From Putridiphycobacter sp965230195 (GTDB lineage: Bacteria; Bacteroidota; Bacteroidia; Flavobacteriales_D; Crocinitomicaceae): 64,000 nucleotides of DNA. The position numbers were made by a program, and so were the translations under genes. The stretch is from the NCBI GenBank assembly GCA_965230195.1, contig OZ245997.1:2108001-2172000 (forward strand). Direction: 5' to 3'. The first letter of the stretch is position 1. Each line of letters opens with the position of its first letter. Below are positions 1 through 8,240 of the stretch, piece after piece. Under the pieces are notes generated by a model, which had not been told where the DNA came from, made no database searches, and was given only the letters and a program-made list of their open reading frames with translations.

Positions 1-2694
1 TTGGAATAATTCATATGTTTTTTCATCATCCAGAGGAAATTCATCCGGCACCAATTCAATGCCGTGTCGTTCTTTAATAATTTTGACAGCATCTTTTATC
101 AATGTTAATGTTTTCAATCCCAGGAAGTCCATTTTCAGAAGTCCTGCATCTTCGGCAACTGAGTTGTCAAACTGGGTACAGAACATTCCGGAGTCTTTAG
201 CTAGTGCTACCGGAACAAAATCAGTGATATCTGACGGAGTAATAATAACCCCACAGGCATGAATACCAGTATTACGCATTGAACCTTCAAGTAATCTGGC
301 CTGATTGACGACCTGAGCAGCAAGGTCATTTCCCCTTGCTGTACTTTTGAGTTCATTTGCTTTGGCAATGTCCTCCTGATTATTTCCCAGCTTTTCAGCC
401 AGTTCAACTTCGTCAAGTCCAAATAGTTTGGCAAGTTTAATATCAGGAACCAATTTAGCTAAACGATCTGCTTCATGTAATGGTAAATCCAATGCTCTTG
501 CCGTATCACGAATCGAGGACTTTGCGGCCATAGTACCATAGGTAATGATCTGCGCTACCTGATTCTCACCATATTTTTCAATTACCCAGTCAATTACATT
601 TTGCCTTCCTTCATCATCAAAATCAATATCGATATCTGGCATTGAGACCCTTTCCGGATTCAGAAAACGCTCAAATAGTAAATCGTATTTAATAGGGTCT
701 ATATTGGTAATTTCAACACAATAAGCTACTGCTGATCCGGCGGCTGATCCCCTTCCCGGACCAACTGAAACACCCATGTCTCTGGCTGCATGACAGAAAT
801 CCTGTACAATCAAAAAATAACCGGGATAACCTGAATTGGCAATGGTTTGAAGTTCAAAATCTAATCGTTCTCTGACTTCATCATTGATTTCCCCCCATCT
901 TTTTTTAGCACCTTCATAGGTTAAATGTCTGAGGTAATTGTTTTCACCTCTTTTTCCGCCATCAACATCATCTTGTGCATCCTGAAATTCCTCCGGAATA
1001 TCAAAATTAGGCAGCAAAATTTCCTGAGCTAACGGATATGGTTCACATTTGTCAACAATAGCTTTTGTATTTAAAATGGATTGCGGAATGTCCGCAAATA
1101 ATTCAACCATTTCTTCTGTTGCCTTAAAATAGTATTCCTCATTTTCTAACCCGTATCTGAATCCACGACCTCTTCCTTTTGGTGTAGATTTTAGTTCACC
1201 ATCTTTGATACACAATAAAATATCATGGGCTTCGGCATCACTTTTTTCACTATAGAAAGTATTATTTGTTGCTACCAGTTCAATACTATGTTTTTCGGCC
1301 AGGTTTAATAATACCTCATTAATTTTATCTTCTTCTTCAAGACCATGACGGATTAATTCAATGTACAAGTCTTCATTAAACTGAGACTTCCACCATAACA
1401 AAGCGTCTTCAGCTTGTTTTTCTCCAACATTAAGTATCAGTCCGGGAACTTCACCATTGGTTCCACCCGTCAGAACAATAATGTCTTCCTTAAACTCTTC
1501 AATTACTGACCGGTCAATTCTGGGAACATAATAAAAGCCTTTGGTAAATGCTATGGAAGACATTTTGGCAAGGTTCAGGTATCCGTTTTTATTTTTAGCC
1601 AGTAGAACCACCTGATAACCATTGTCTTTATTGCTTTTGTCCAGATGGTTTTTACATACATTAAATTCGCAACCAATAATGGGAGTAATGGGCTTGCCGT
1701 CAAAGGACTCTCCTTTTTCTTCTGCTTCTTTTCTTTGAGCCTCAACTGCTTTATTGTGATTTAGTGCTTCTCTTACAAAATGAAAAGCCGCCATCATATT
1801 TCCAGTGTCGGTCAATGCTACGCCATCCGATTTTAAATCAATTGCTTTTTTTACCAATTGCTTAATATTGGTTGTTGATTGTAAAATCGAGAATTGAGAA
1901 TGGTTATGTAAATGTGAGAAACTGGCATTCTTAAGTAATGCCTTATTAGCCTCCAGTTCAGATTTTGAAGGACCGTCTTTTTGTTTGACTTTGGCCTTTA
2001 ATCTGGCACTTTCTTCCTTTAAATTGAGGTGCTCAAGACCAATTAATTTGAATGGCGCCCGATTTTTTTCAGCAAAATCTCTCAGGTATCCCTCCTCCAA
2101 ATCAAATTGCGATTCTTCAAAGTTTTGAATTCTGATCAACTCAAAGAAACACCTGGTAGTTGCTTCAACATCAGCTGTAGCATTATGGGCCTCTGCAAAT
2201 ACCTCATTAAACAGGTGTTGATGCAGTTCGGTTAGGGTAGGAAGCTTGAATTTACCACCTCGTCCTCCGGGAATCTGACATAAATTGGCCGTAGTCTCAG
2301 TACAGGTATCCAGTACTTTCTTATTCAACAGTTCTGTTTGTTCATCCATTCGGTGAAACTCACAGCCCATTATATTTAAATCAAACTCTACATTTTGTCC
2401 AACAACAAAATTTGCTTTTTCCAATGCCGTATTGAATTCCTGAAGTACAAAGCTTAATTCTTCACCTTGTTCAGCTGCCAACTCAGTTGAAATACCATGG
2501 ATTCGCTCAGCATCAAAGGGAATATTAAAACCATCCGGTTTAACCAAATAGTCTTTACTTTCAATTAATGTACCCCATTTATCATGCAATTGCCATGCAA
2601 TTTGAATACATCTTGGCCAGTTATCAGTGTCAGTAATTGGCGCATTCCAGTTTTTTGGTAATCCTGTTGTTTCAGTATCAAATATGATGTACAT
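1..2694 (-). CDS. dnaE: DNA polymerase III alpha subunit with fused exonuclease (3' part cut by window edge)
   Basis: This is the catalytic subunit of the replicative polymerase. The visible 898 codons begin at an ATG whose complement is at 2692-2694 and stay open to base 1. Residues 1-180 are a DEDDh exonuclease: FDTETTG with D6 and E8 near the start, and an HNATAD block near residue 170. A PHP domain follows from about residue 258, starting with HLHNHSQFS. The polymerase core shows GPGRGSAAGS near 648 and the catalytic PDIDIDFDD near 681-689. An N-terminal proofreading domain fused to DnaE is usual in Bacteroidota, where the protein is roughly 1400 residues or more, so the fingers and tail lie outside the window. 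It is divergent from the EI24 gene, with 106 bases between them. The family assignment is firm. Confidence 0.97.
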   Translation of the reverse strand, partial: MYIIFDTETTGLPKNWNAPITDTDNWPRCIQIAWQLHDKWGTLIESKDYLVKPDGFNIPFDAERIHGISTELAAEQGEELSFVLQEFNTALEKANFVVGQNVEFDLNIMGCEFHRMDEQTELLNKKVLDTCTETTANLCQIPGGRGGKFKLPTLTELHQHLFNEVFAEAHNATADVEATTRCFFELIRIQNFEESQFDLEEGYLRDFAEKNRAPFKLIGLEHLNLKEESARLKAKVKQKDGPSKSELEANKALLKNASFSHLHNHSQFSILQSTTNIKQLVKKAIDLKSDGVALTDTGNMMAAFHFVREALNHNKAVEAQRKEAEEKGESFDGKPITPIIGCEFNVCKNHLDKSNKDNGYQVVLLAKNKNGYLNLAKMSSIAFTKGFYYVPRIDRSVIEEFKEDIIVLTGGTNGEVPGLILNVGEKQAEDALLWWKSQFNEDLYIELIRHGLEEEDKINEVLLNLAEKHSIELVATNNTFYSEKSDAEAHDILLCIKDGELKSTPKGRGRGFRYGLENEEYYFKATEEMVELFADIPQSILNTKAIVDKCEPYPLAQEILLPNFDIPEEFQDAQDDVDGGKRGENNYLRHLTYEGAKKRWGEINDEVRERLDFELQTIANSGYPGYFLIVQDFCHAARDMGVSVGPGRGSAAGSAVAYCVEITNIDPIKYDLLFERFLNPERVSMPDIDIDFDDEGRQNVIDWVIEKYGENQVAQIITYGTMAAKSSIRDTARALDLPLHEADRLAKLVPDIKLAKLFGLDEVELAEKLGNNQEDIAKANELKSTARGNDLAAQVVNQARLLEGSMRNTGIHACGVIITPSDITDFVPVALAKDSGMFCTQFDNSVAEDAGLLKMDFLGLKTLTLIKDAVKIIKERHGIELVPDEFPLDDEKTYELFQ

Positions 2695-2800
2695 GTAAAA
2701 TTCCCGTTTGAAAAATTTGAATAAATAAAATTACAACCAAAATTGAATTTAATGATTAATTTTAGAACGCGAATTATTAACAAGTTTTAAAAGTAGATAA

Positions 2801-3556
2801 ATGGAGCAAATATCAGATTTATTGAAGTCCTTTGCGGGCAGTTTACGTTTTGTGGTAAAACATAAATTGTATTTCTATTTTTTACCGGCAATTATTCTTG
2901 CTGTTCTGTTCTATTTATCCTTTATGAAAGGACAGTCCATTTCCAACAGAATGGAATTTATGGAGGACTGGTTTATTATTGGATGGTTGATAAAGGGGAT
3001 GACAGCCGGAATTAAATTATTGGCATTTCTGACTTTTGAGATTGTAATTCTGGTGTTTTTAACGCCAATTAATTCCTATTTTGCTGAAAAAGTAAAGGAG
3101 GATATGACCGGAATTAAGGCTGAATTTGATTTCAATCAATTCATTAATAGTATTTTCAGGTCAATCAGGCTTTTCTTTATTGCATTTTTGACAGAGATGG
3201 TATTATTGCTCATCATTTGGATACTTTCCTTTTTACTGGGGAACTGGTTTAACACAATCGTAGCCTTTGTGGTATCCTCTTTTTTTATAGGATTTTCCTT
3301 CTTTGACTTTGGTCTTGATCTTGACGGTGTTAAAACAAGGAAAAGTTGGAAGTTTGCTAAGCAAAATAAACTCATTTGCCTTGTGGCAGGTCTTTTGTTT
3401 AGCATTGCGATTTATATCCCCGAACAAACCAATTTACTGGTTTTATTTTTAATAACCATTTCGCTGGTACCACATATGCTGACAATAGCTGCAACCCAGG
3501 TGTATTACAAGCACTATAGTCAATCGGGGAACATTCAGAAGACTGAACTTAATTAA
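2801..3556 (+). CDS. EI24 domain-containing membrane protein
   Basis: A 251-residue multi-pass inner-membrane protein resembling the EI24/CysZ-like family that is common in Bacteroidota. A short cytoplasmic N-terminus (residues 1-22) leads into hydrophobic spans around 23-42, 55-88, 123-150, 152-172, 192-210 and 212-230. The segment FEIVILVFLTPINSYFAEKV matches the conserved EI24 region in which a proline-containing helix precedes a charged cytoplasmic stretch. CysZ members transport sulfate, but most Bacteroidota members are uncharacterised and no cysteine genes lie nearby, so no substrate is assigned. It is divergent from dnaE. Its stop overlaps the 3' end of a small minus-strand ORF by 8 bases. 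Confidence 0.8.
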   Translation: MEQISDLLKSFAGSLRFVVKHKLYFYFLPAIILAVLFYLSFMKGQSISNRMEFMEDWFIIGWLIKGMTAGIKLLAFLTFEIVILVFLTPINSYFAEKVKEDMTGIKAEFDFNQFINSIFRSIRLFFIAFLTEMVLLLIIWILSFLLGNWFNTIVAFVVSSFFIGFSFFDFGLDLDGVKTRKSWKFAKQNKLICLVAGLLFSIAIYIPEQTNLLVLFLITISLVPHMLTIAATQVYYKHYSQSGNIQKTELN

Positions 3557-3725
3557 GATTAATTGAATCAATTACCAGGTTGGAATCTAAAATACCAGTA
3601 GTTGTTTTTCCGGTAATAACATCAAAAAGTTTGGCGGCTTCAAATACTGATAAGCTGGAATTACTACCATTAAGTTTATGTAAATTTAATTTTTGTTTTG
3701 CTAGTTCTTTATAACATTTTTTCAT
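3549..3725 (-). CDS. small hypothetical protein, 58 residues
   Basis: A short ORF fills most of the gap between EI24 and the START-like gene on the opposite strand. It starts at an ATG complementary to 3723-3725 and ends in TAA at 3549-3551. The product begins MKKCYKELAKQKLNLHKLN and continues into a helix-like stretch with FEAAKLFDVITGKTTTG; its C-terminus is LVIDSINLN. A purine-rich AGAAAAAGG lies just upstream of the ATG. The lysine-rich N-terminus with KLNLHKL loosely recalls leader regions of Bacteroidota ribosomal peptides, but there is no GG cleavage motif, only one cysteine (C4) and no modification gene nearby. It may be a genuine small protein of unknown function or a chance ORF. Confidence 0.4.
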   Translation of the reverse strand: MKKCYKELAKQKLNLHKLNGSNSSLSVFEAAKLFDVITGKTTTGILDSNLVIDSINLN

Positions 3726-3820
3726 GCCTTTTTCTGTTTAGTCTGTTAAAGTTTGTTTGATAATACGGCATGTTTTAAAAAAGGTTATAAAAAAAGGTAA
3801 TCTATTATTAATTTCAGTAA

Positions 3821-3828
3821 TAATTTTG
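3821..3828 (+). promoter_or_regulatory. putative -7 promoter element
   Basis: TAATTTTG matches the Bacteroidota TAnnTTTG consensus and lies 36 bases upstream of the START-like gene. No clear -33 TTG partner was seen. It probably drives the START-like/LptF/glycosyltransferase run. Confidence 0.45.
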
Positions 3829-3864
3829 CTATCTTACGCGTTTTAATTTTTCAAAAACATAAAA

Positions 3865-4254
3865 ATGTCGGATAAGGTTGAATACCAAATGGAATTTGAA
3901 GTTAAATCTTCAGTAAATGTCCTGTATAATATGATCAGTACACCAAGTGGATTAAGTGAGTGGTTTGCTGATAATGTTAATATCAAGAAGGATATTTTTA
4001 CATTTATTTGGGATGGGAGTGAAGAGGAGGCAAAGCTGTTGGTAAAGAAGAAGGGGGAGTTTGTGAAGTTTCAGTGGGTAGAAGATATTGAAGACGACAT
4101 TAAGTCTTTTTTTCAGTTGAGAATTAAAATAGATGAGCTAACCAATGATGTGGCATTAATGATTACTGATTATGCTGAAGAGGATGAGATAGATGAAGCA
4201 AAGTTACTTTGGGAAAATCAAATTTCCGAATTAAAAATGGTCATAGGCTCATAA
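3865..4254 (+). CDS. START-like domain protein (SRPBCC fold)
   Basis: A 129-residue cytoplasmic protein resembling the START-like (START_2, AHSA1-related) family found throughout Bacteroidota. The whole chain is one helix-grip domain: the N-terminal EYQMEFEVKSSVNVLYNMIS strand-helix, the STPSGLSEWFADNV turn characteristic of SRPBCC proteins at about 25-39, and a C-terminal helix running from DEIDEAKLLWENQISELK. The fold normally binds hydrophobic ligands; no ligand is known for this family. Only 10 bases separate its stop from the permease ORF, so the two are likely cotranscribed. Confidence 0.85.
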   Translation: MSDKVEYQMEFEVKSSVNVLYNMISTPSGLSEWFADNVNIKKDIFTFIWDGSEEEAKLLVKKKGEFVKFQWVEDIEDDIKSFFQLRIKIDELTNDVALMITDYAEEDEIDEAKLLWENQISELKMVIGS

Positions 4255-4291
4255 TTTCTTAACTTTGTTATTGCTTAAAATAACAGTCTTT

Positions 4292-5746
4292 TTGAAACGA
4301 ATTTATTTATTTATCATTAAGTCCTTTATAGGTCCTTTTGTAGTTACATTCACAATTGCAATGGTATTTTTAATCATGCAATTTTTATGGAAGTACGTTG
4401 ATGATATAATGGGGAAAGATGTGGGGATGTTTGTCATCTTCAAACTGTTATTTTACACTTCAGCTAACATTATTCCAATGGCATTGCCCATTGCCATTTT
4501 GTTTTCTTCAATAATGACCATGGGAAACCTGGCGGAAAGTAACGAACTGACTGCCATGAAATCGGCAGGAATGTCGTTATTCAGAATTATGAGACCCATG
4601 TTTGTGTTTGTGCTGATTCTGGCTGGTTGTACCTTTTATTTTTCAAACTATATATTGCCCATTGCCAATTTAAAGCAAAGAGCGTTGATTTATGATTTAC
4701 AGCAAAAAAAACCAACACTTTCAATTCCCGAAGGCGTTTTTTACAATGATATTAAGGGGCTTTCTATAAAAGTGGACGAAAAAGATAAGGAAACCGGAGA
4801 ACTACATGGTGTGCTGATTTATACCGGAAGCCCGCTTAAAACGATCCGTGCTGAGCGGGGGGAAATGATTAGCAGTACGAATAATCAATACCTTTTTTTG
4901 AAGCTCACAAATGGCGCCATTTACGAAGAGTCGAAATTGCAGTTTGACAAGGATGTAAAGTATGCTTTTAATAAGTCTTTCTTCAAAGAATCAATTGCTA
5001 AATTTGATTTATCGGAGTTTAACCTGCAGGAATCGGATGAGAATCTGTATAAAAGGGAGTATGAAATGATGAATTTCATTCAATTGAGTAATATGCTTGA
5101 TACCTTGGAGGTTGAAAACGATTCCATTCTGGATGAATATAAGGGGACTATAAAAAAAGATCTTTTTCTCTATAGTGATCATGTTATGTTACCTGATTCT
5201 ACCGATACTATACGACCTAAAAACTGGAGAGACGTAGAGGTTGTTTCTCTGGATACTGTTATGGCCAGAGGCAAAGACGTGTACAACAGAGCACTCAGAC
5301 TGGCACAGGTCAATATTCGTCAAAGAAAAGATTATACAAATATTTATGCCAGAAAAATTGATTCGAGAAATGAGCTGGTTGATCAATACAAAACTGCCTG
5401 GCACCAGAAGTTTACACTGTCATTTGCAGTTATTGTACTATTCTTTGTTGGTGCTCCATTAGGAGCAATAGTCAAAAAAGGGGGGCTTGGGATGCCTTTG
5501 GTATTGGCTGTATTACTGTTCCTATTCTATTATATTATTTCAATTACTGGTGAAAACTTAGTTGAATCAAATGTTCTGACACCATTTTCAGGGATGTGGC
5601 TGAGCGCGTTCTTTTTGGTGCCTATTGGTTTATTTTTAACCTATAAAGCAGCAAATGAATCCAGATTATTTGACATTGAAGCTTATAAAAAAGTACTTAA
5701 TAAATTAAAACGACCGCGTAAAAATGAAGATCCTTCAACTGTGTAA
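4292..5746 (+). CDS. LptF/LptG family permease (YjgP/YjgQ)
   Basis: An inner-membrane subunit of the lipopolysaccharide transport ABC exporter, which pulls LPS from the inner membrane into the periplasmic bridge. The first three membrane helices cover about the first 130 residues, including the conserved SAGMSLFRIMRPM segment after TM2. A large periplasmic beta-jellyroll domain follows, and three more helices fill the C-terminal third. The start chosen is TTG 4292, giving MKRIYLFIIKSFIGPF, which fits the usual family N-terminus; the same frame stays open to another TTG at 4265. Its stop overlaps the next glycosyltransferase by 23 bases. LptF and LptG cannot be told apart here. Confidence 0.9.
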   Translation: MKRIYLFIIKSFIGPFVVTFTIAMVFLIMQFLWKYVDDIMGKDVGMFVIFKLLFYTSANIIPMALPIAILFSSIMTMGNLAESNELTAMKSAGMSLFRIMRPMFVFVLILAGCTFYFSNYILPIANLKQRALIYDLQQKKPTLSIPEGVFYNDIKGLSIKVDEKDKETGELHGVLIYTGSPLKTIRAERGEMISSTNNQYLFLKLTNGAIYEESKLQFDKDVKYAFNKSFFKESIAKFDLSEFNLQESDENLYKREYEMMNFIQLSNMLDTLEVENDSILDEYKGTIKKDLFLYSDHVMLPDSTDTIRPKNWRDVEVVSLDTVMARGKDVYNRALRLAQVNIRQRKDYTNIYARKIDSRNELVDQYKTAWHQKFTLSFAVIVLFFVGAPLGAIVKKGGLGMPLVLAVLLFLFYYIISITGENLVESNVLTPFSGMWLSAFFLVPIGLFLTYKAANESRLFDIEAYKKVLNKLKRPRKNEDPSTV

Positions 5747-6914
5747 TAAACCACCATTTCCCGCTGTTGACGGAGGATGTATAGCAATCAAGAATATCTC
5801 ATTAGGGTTATTGGAGAGTAATATGGATTTGGATATCATTACCATATCCACTTCAAAACATCCGTTTGATAAAGAAAATTATACCCGGGAGTTTCTGGAA
5901 AAAACAAATATTCAAGGTGTTTTTGTTGACACCAGGATCAATATAATTGACGCCTTTTCGGCATTGGTTACCTCCGATTCATACAATGTCAGTCGTTTTT
6001 TTTCGCCAGATTATGACCGGGTTTTAAGAGAGAAATTGTCCAGAAAAAAATATGATATTGTGCATCTTGAAAGTCTATTTATGACACCTTATCTTGACAC
6101 AATAAGAAAATTTTCAAAGGCAAAAGTAGTATTAAGAAGTCATAACCTGGAACATTTAATTTGGGAGAGGTTAGCAAATCTTGAAAAAAAGTCAGCCAAA
6201 AGAATTTATTTAAAACACCTGTCAAAGAAATTGAAAAAGTTTGAAAAAAACGTTTTAAATGAAGTGGATGGTATCGCTGCAATTAGTTTTAACGATTCTA
6301 TAAGGTACAAATCACTTAACTGTAATGTACCACTCTTAACCATTCCATTTGGAATTAATTTAAAACAATATGTGGTTAAGGAAAAACCAGTAACAGAGCC
6401 CATTTCCTTTTTTCATATTGGTTCTATGAATTGGAGTCCTAATGTTGAGGGTGTAAATTGGTTTGTTGATGAAATATATCCTCAAATCAAATCAAAAACG
6501 TTTAAACTTCATCTGGCAGGAAGAGATATGCCAAATTACCTGACTGATAACAGCAACGATAATATTGTTAATCATGGTGAGGTGGATAGTGCCATTGATT
6601 TTATAAATGATTATGATGTAATGATAGTACCATTGCTGTCCGGTAGTGGTATGAGGATAAAAATCATAGAAGCCATGGCACTGGGTAAAGCAGTAATTAC
6701 AACTAAAGTTGGTGTTGAGGGCATTGATGCAAAACATATGAAGAATATTTTAATTGCAGAATCGGATGAGGAGTTTGCATCAATTATCGATAAGCTGAGT
6801 AAAGATCCTGATTTAGTAAGAAAAATCGGAAGCAGTGCTAAAAAGTTAGTCCAAAAGAAATATGATAATGATATTATTATGGAACAGTTAATATCATTTT
6901 ACAATGCGCTTTAG
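5724..6914 (+). CDS. glycosyltransferase family 4-type protein
   Basis: A 396-residue GT-B fold glycosyltransferase. The N-terminal acceptor domain begins MKILQLCNKPPFPAVDGGCIAIKN, the usual start with a glycine-rich loop. The C-terminal donor domain has the FFHIGSMNWSPNVEGVNWFV opening strand and the conserved MRIKIIEAMALGKAVITT block at about residues 309-326, where the glutamate of the EX7E motif contacts the nucleotide sugar. It overlaps the permease gene by 23 bases and is followed 3 bases later by a second glycosyltransferase, indicating translational coupling. Acceptor and sugar are unknown; the link to an LPS exporter suggests a surface glycan or glycolipid. Confidence 0.9.
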   Translation: MKILQLCNKPPFPAVDGGCIAIKNISLGLLESNMDLDIITISTSKHPFDKENYTREFLEKTNIQGVFVDTRINIIDAFSALVTSDSYNVSRFFSPDYDRVLREKLSRKKYDIVHLESLFMTPYLDTIRKFSKAKVVLRSHNLEHLIWERLANLEKKSAKRIYLKHLSKKLKKFEKNVLNEVDGIAAISFNDSIRYKSLNCNVPLLTIPFGINLKQYVVKEKPVTEPISFFHIGSMNWSPNVEGVNWFVDEIYPQIKSKTFKLHLAGRDMPNYLTDNSNDNIVNHGEVDSAIDFINDYDVMIVPLLSGSGMRIKIIEAMALGKAVITTKVGVEGIDAKHMKNILIAESDEEFASIIDKLSKDPDLVRKIGSSAKKLVQKKYDNDIIMEQLISFYNAL

Positions 6915-6917
6915 TTA

Positions 6918-8090
6918 ATGTCTGATCAGAAGAAAATATTTATTATTCTTTCCAGAGTGCCTTATCCGTTAGAGAAAGGGGATAAGCTAAGGGCTTATCA
7001 CCAAATCAGAGCACTTTCAAAGGATCATTATATTTCTTTATGTTGTTTGTCTGACCGGAGGACGGATAAGGAAACGTTGACTGAATTGAATAAAATTACT
7101 GATGAATTAGATATTCTATATTTAAACAGATGGCTGATATACTGGAATGTTTTCAAAATGTTATTCAGTACAAAACCGTTTCAAATTGGTTATTTTTTTC
7201 AAAAAAAGTATAAAAAGATCATCCACCGGAAAATTGAAGAATTACAACCTGATGTCATTTATTGTCAATTGATACGGGTTGCTGAATATGTAAAGGATAT
7301 TCATAATATTCCTAAAACAATTGATTATATGGATGCCTTTAGCAAGGGGATGTTAAGACGGGCTAAAATAGAAAAGGGGATCAGGAAATATTTGCTTAAA
7401 CTGGAAGGTGAGCGGTTAAGAATATATGAGAACAGGATATTTGACTATTTTGACCATCACACTATCATATCAGAGCAGGATCGATATTATATCGGGCATA
7501 CCAATAATCATAGTATTAAGGTTGTTGAGAACGGAATAGATGCTTCATTTTTTGAGAATTTGGAGCAACCCGAAAAGCAATACGATATTGTTTTTGTTGG
7601 TAATTTAAATTATGCTCCCAATATTTCCTGCTGCGAATTTTTAATAGATAAACTATATCCTGAACTTGTTAAAGTAAAGCCCGATTTTAAAATTTTATTA
7701 GCTGGTGCTAATCCACATGACAGTATCCGGTCTAAAGTATCTTCAAATACTAATATTGAACTATCTGGTTGGGTAGAGGATATCAGGTTCAGTTATTTGT
7801 CAGGCAAAGTATTTGTGGCACCTTTGTTTATTGGAACCGGACTGCAAAATAAATTGCTGGAGGCAATGGCGTTGGGAGTGCCATGCGTTACAACACCATT
7901 GGCAAATAATGCATTAGGTGCACAGGAGGGAACGGAAGTATTAATTGCTAAGACACTTCAGGAGTTTACCGATTCTGTTTTTTTATTGTTAAATGATTCC
8001 GGTTTATACGATAATATTGGTGCATCAGCAAGACATTTTGTAAAAGAGCATTTCGATTGGAAAAAGAGTACGGGTAGAATTCCTTTGTGA
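6918..8090 (+). CDS. glycosyltransferase, TIGR03087-like
   Basis: A second GT-B glycosyltransferase of 390 residues. The start IFIILSRVPYPLEKGDKLRA, followed by YHQIRALSKDHYISLCCLSD, is close to the sugar transferases grouped as TIGR03087, first defined in exosortase-linked glycan loci, although no exosortase gene is present here. The donor domain shows FVGNLNYAPNISCCEFL and the LQNKLLEAMALGVPCVTTPL block near residues 309-327. It lies 3 bases after the previous transferase, and the pair probably acts in sequence on one glycan. The C-terminus ends shortly after the last conserved helix, so the protein looks complete. Confidence 0.85.
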   Translation: MSDQKKIFIILSRVPYPLEKGDKLRAYHQIRALSKDHYISLCCLSDRRTDKETLTELNKITDELDILYLNRWLIYWNVFKMLFSTKPFQIGYFFQKKYKKIIHRKIEELQPDVIYCQLIRVAEYVKDIHNIPKTIDYMDAFSKGMLRRAKIEKGIRKYLLKLEGERLRIYENRIFDYFDHHTIISEQDRYYIGHTNNHSIKVVENGIDASFFENLEQPEKQYDIVFVGNLNYAPNISCCEFLIDKLYPELVKVKPDFKILLAGANPHDSIRSKVSSNTNIELSGWVEDIRFSYLSGKVFVAPLFIGTGLQNKLLEAMALGVPCVTTPLANNALGAQEGTEVLIAKTLQEFTDSVFLLLNDSGLYDNIGASARHFVKEHFDWKKSTGRIPL

Positions 8091-8161
8091 TTCCTGATAA
8101 AACTTCCATTTAAAGTAAATTTATTCCGCTTAACTAAAAAACACCAAATATTTACTATTTA

Positions 8162-8169
8162 TATATTTG
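8162..8169 (+). promoter_or_regulatory. putative -7 promoter element
   Basis: TATATTTG is a perfect TAnnTTTG match 71 bases upstream of the BNR-repeat gene. A weaker one-mismatch copy, TACTTTTA, lies at 8186-8193. Confidence 0.4.
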
Positions 8170-8240
8170 AATTAAGATTGTTTTGTACTTTTATCCTTGT
8201 TCTGTAAAGTAAATTTCAGACATTTTATAAAAGCATAATC

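Noticed and set aside
207..434. Minus-strand 75-codon ORF inside dnaE
   Set aside because: It is an out-of-frame shadow: dnaE reads continuously through this region in another frame with recognisable polymerase motifs.
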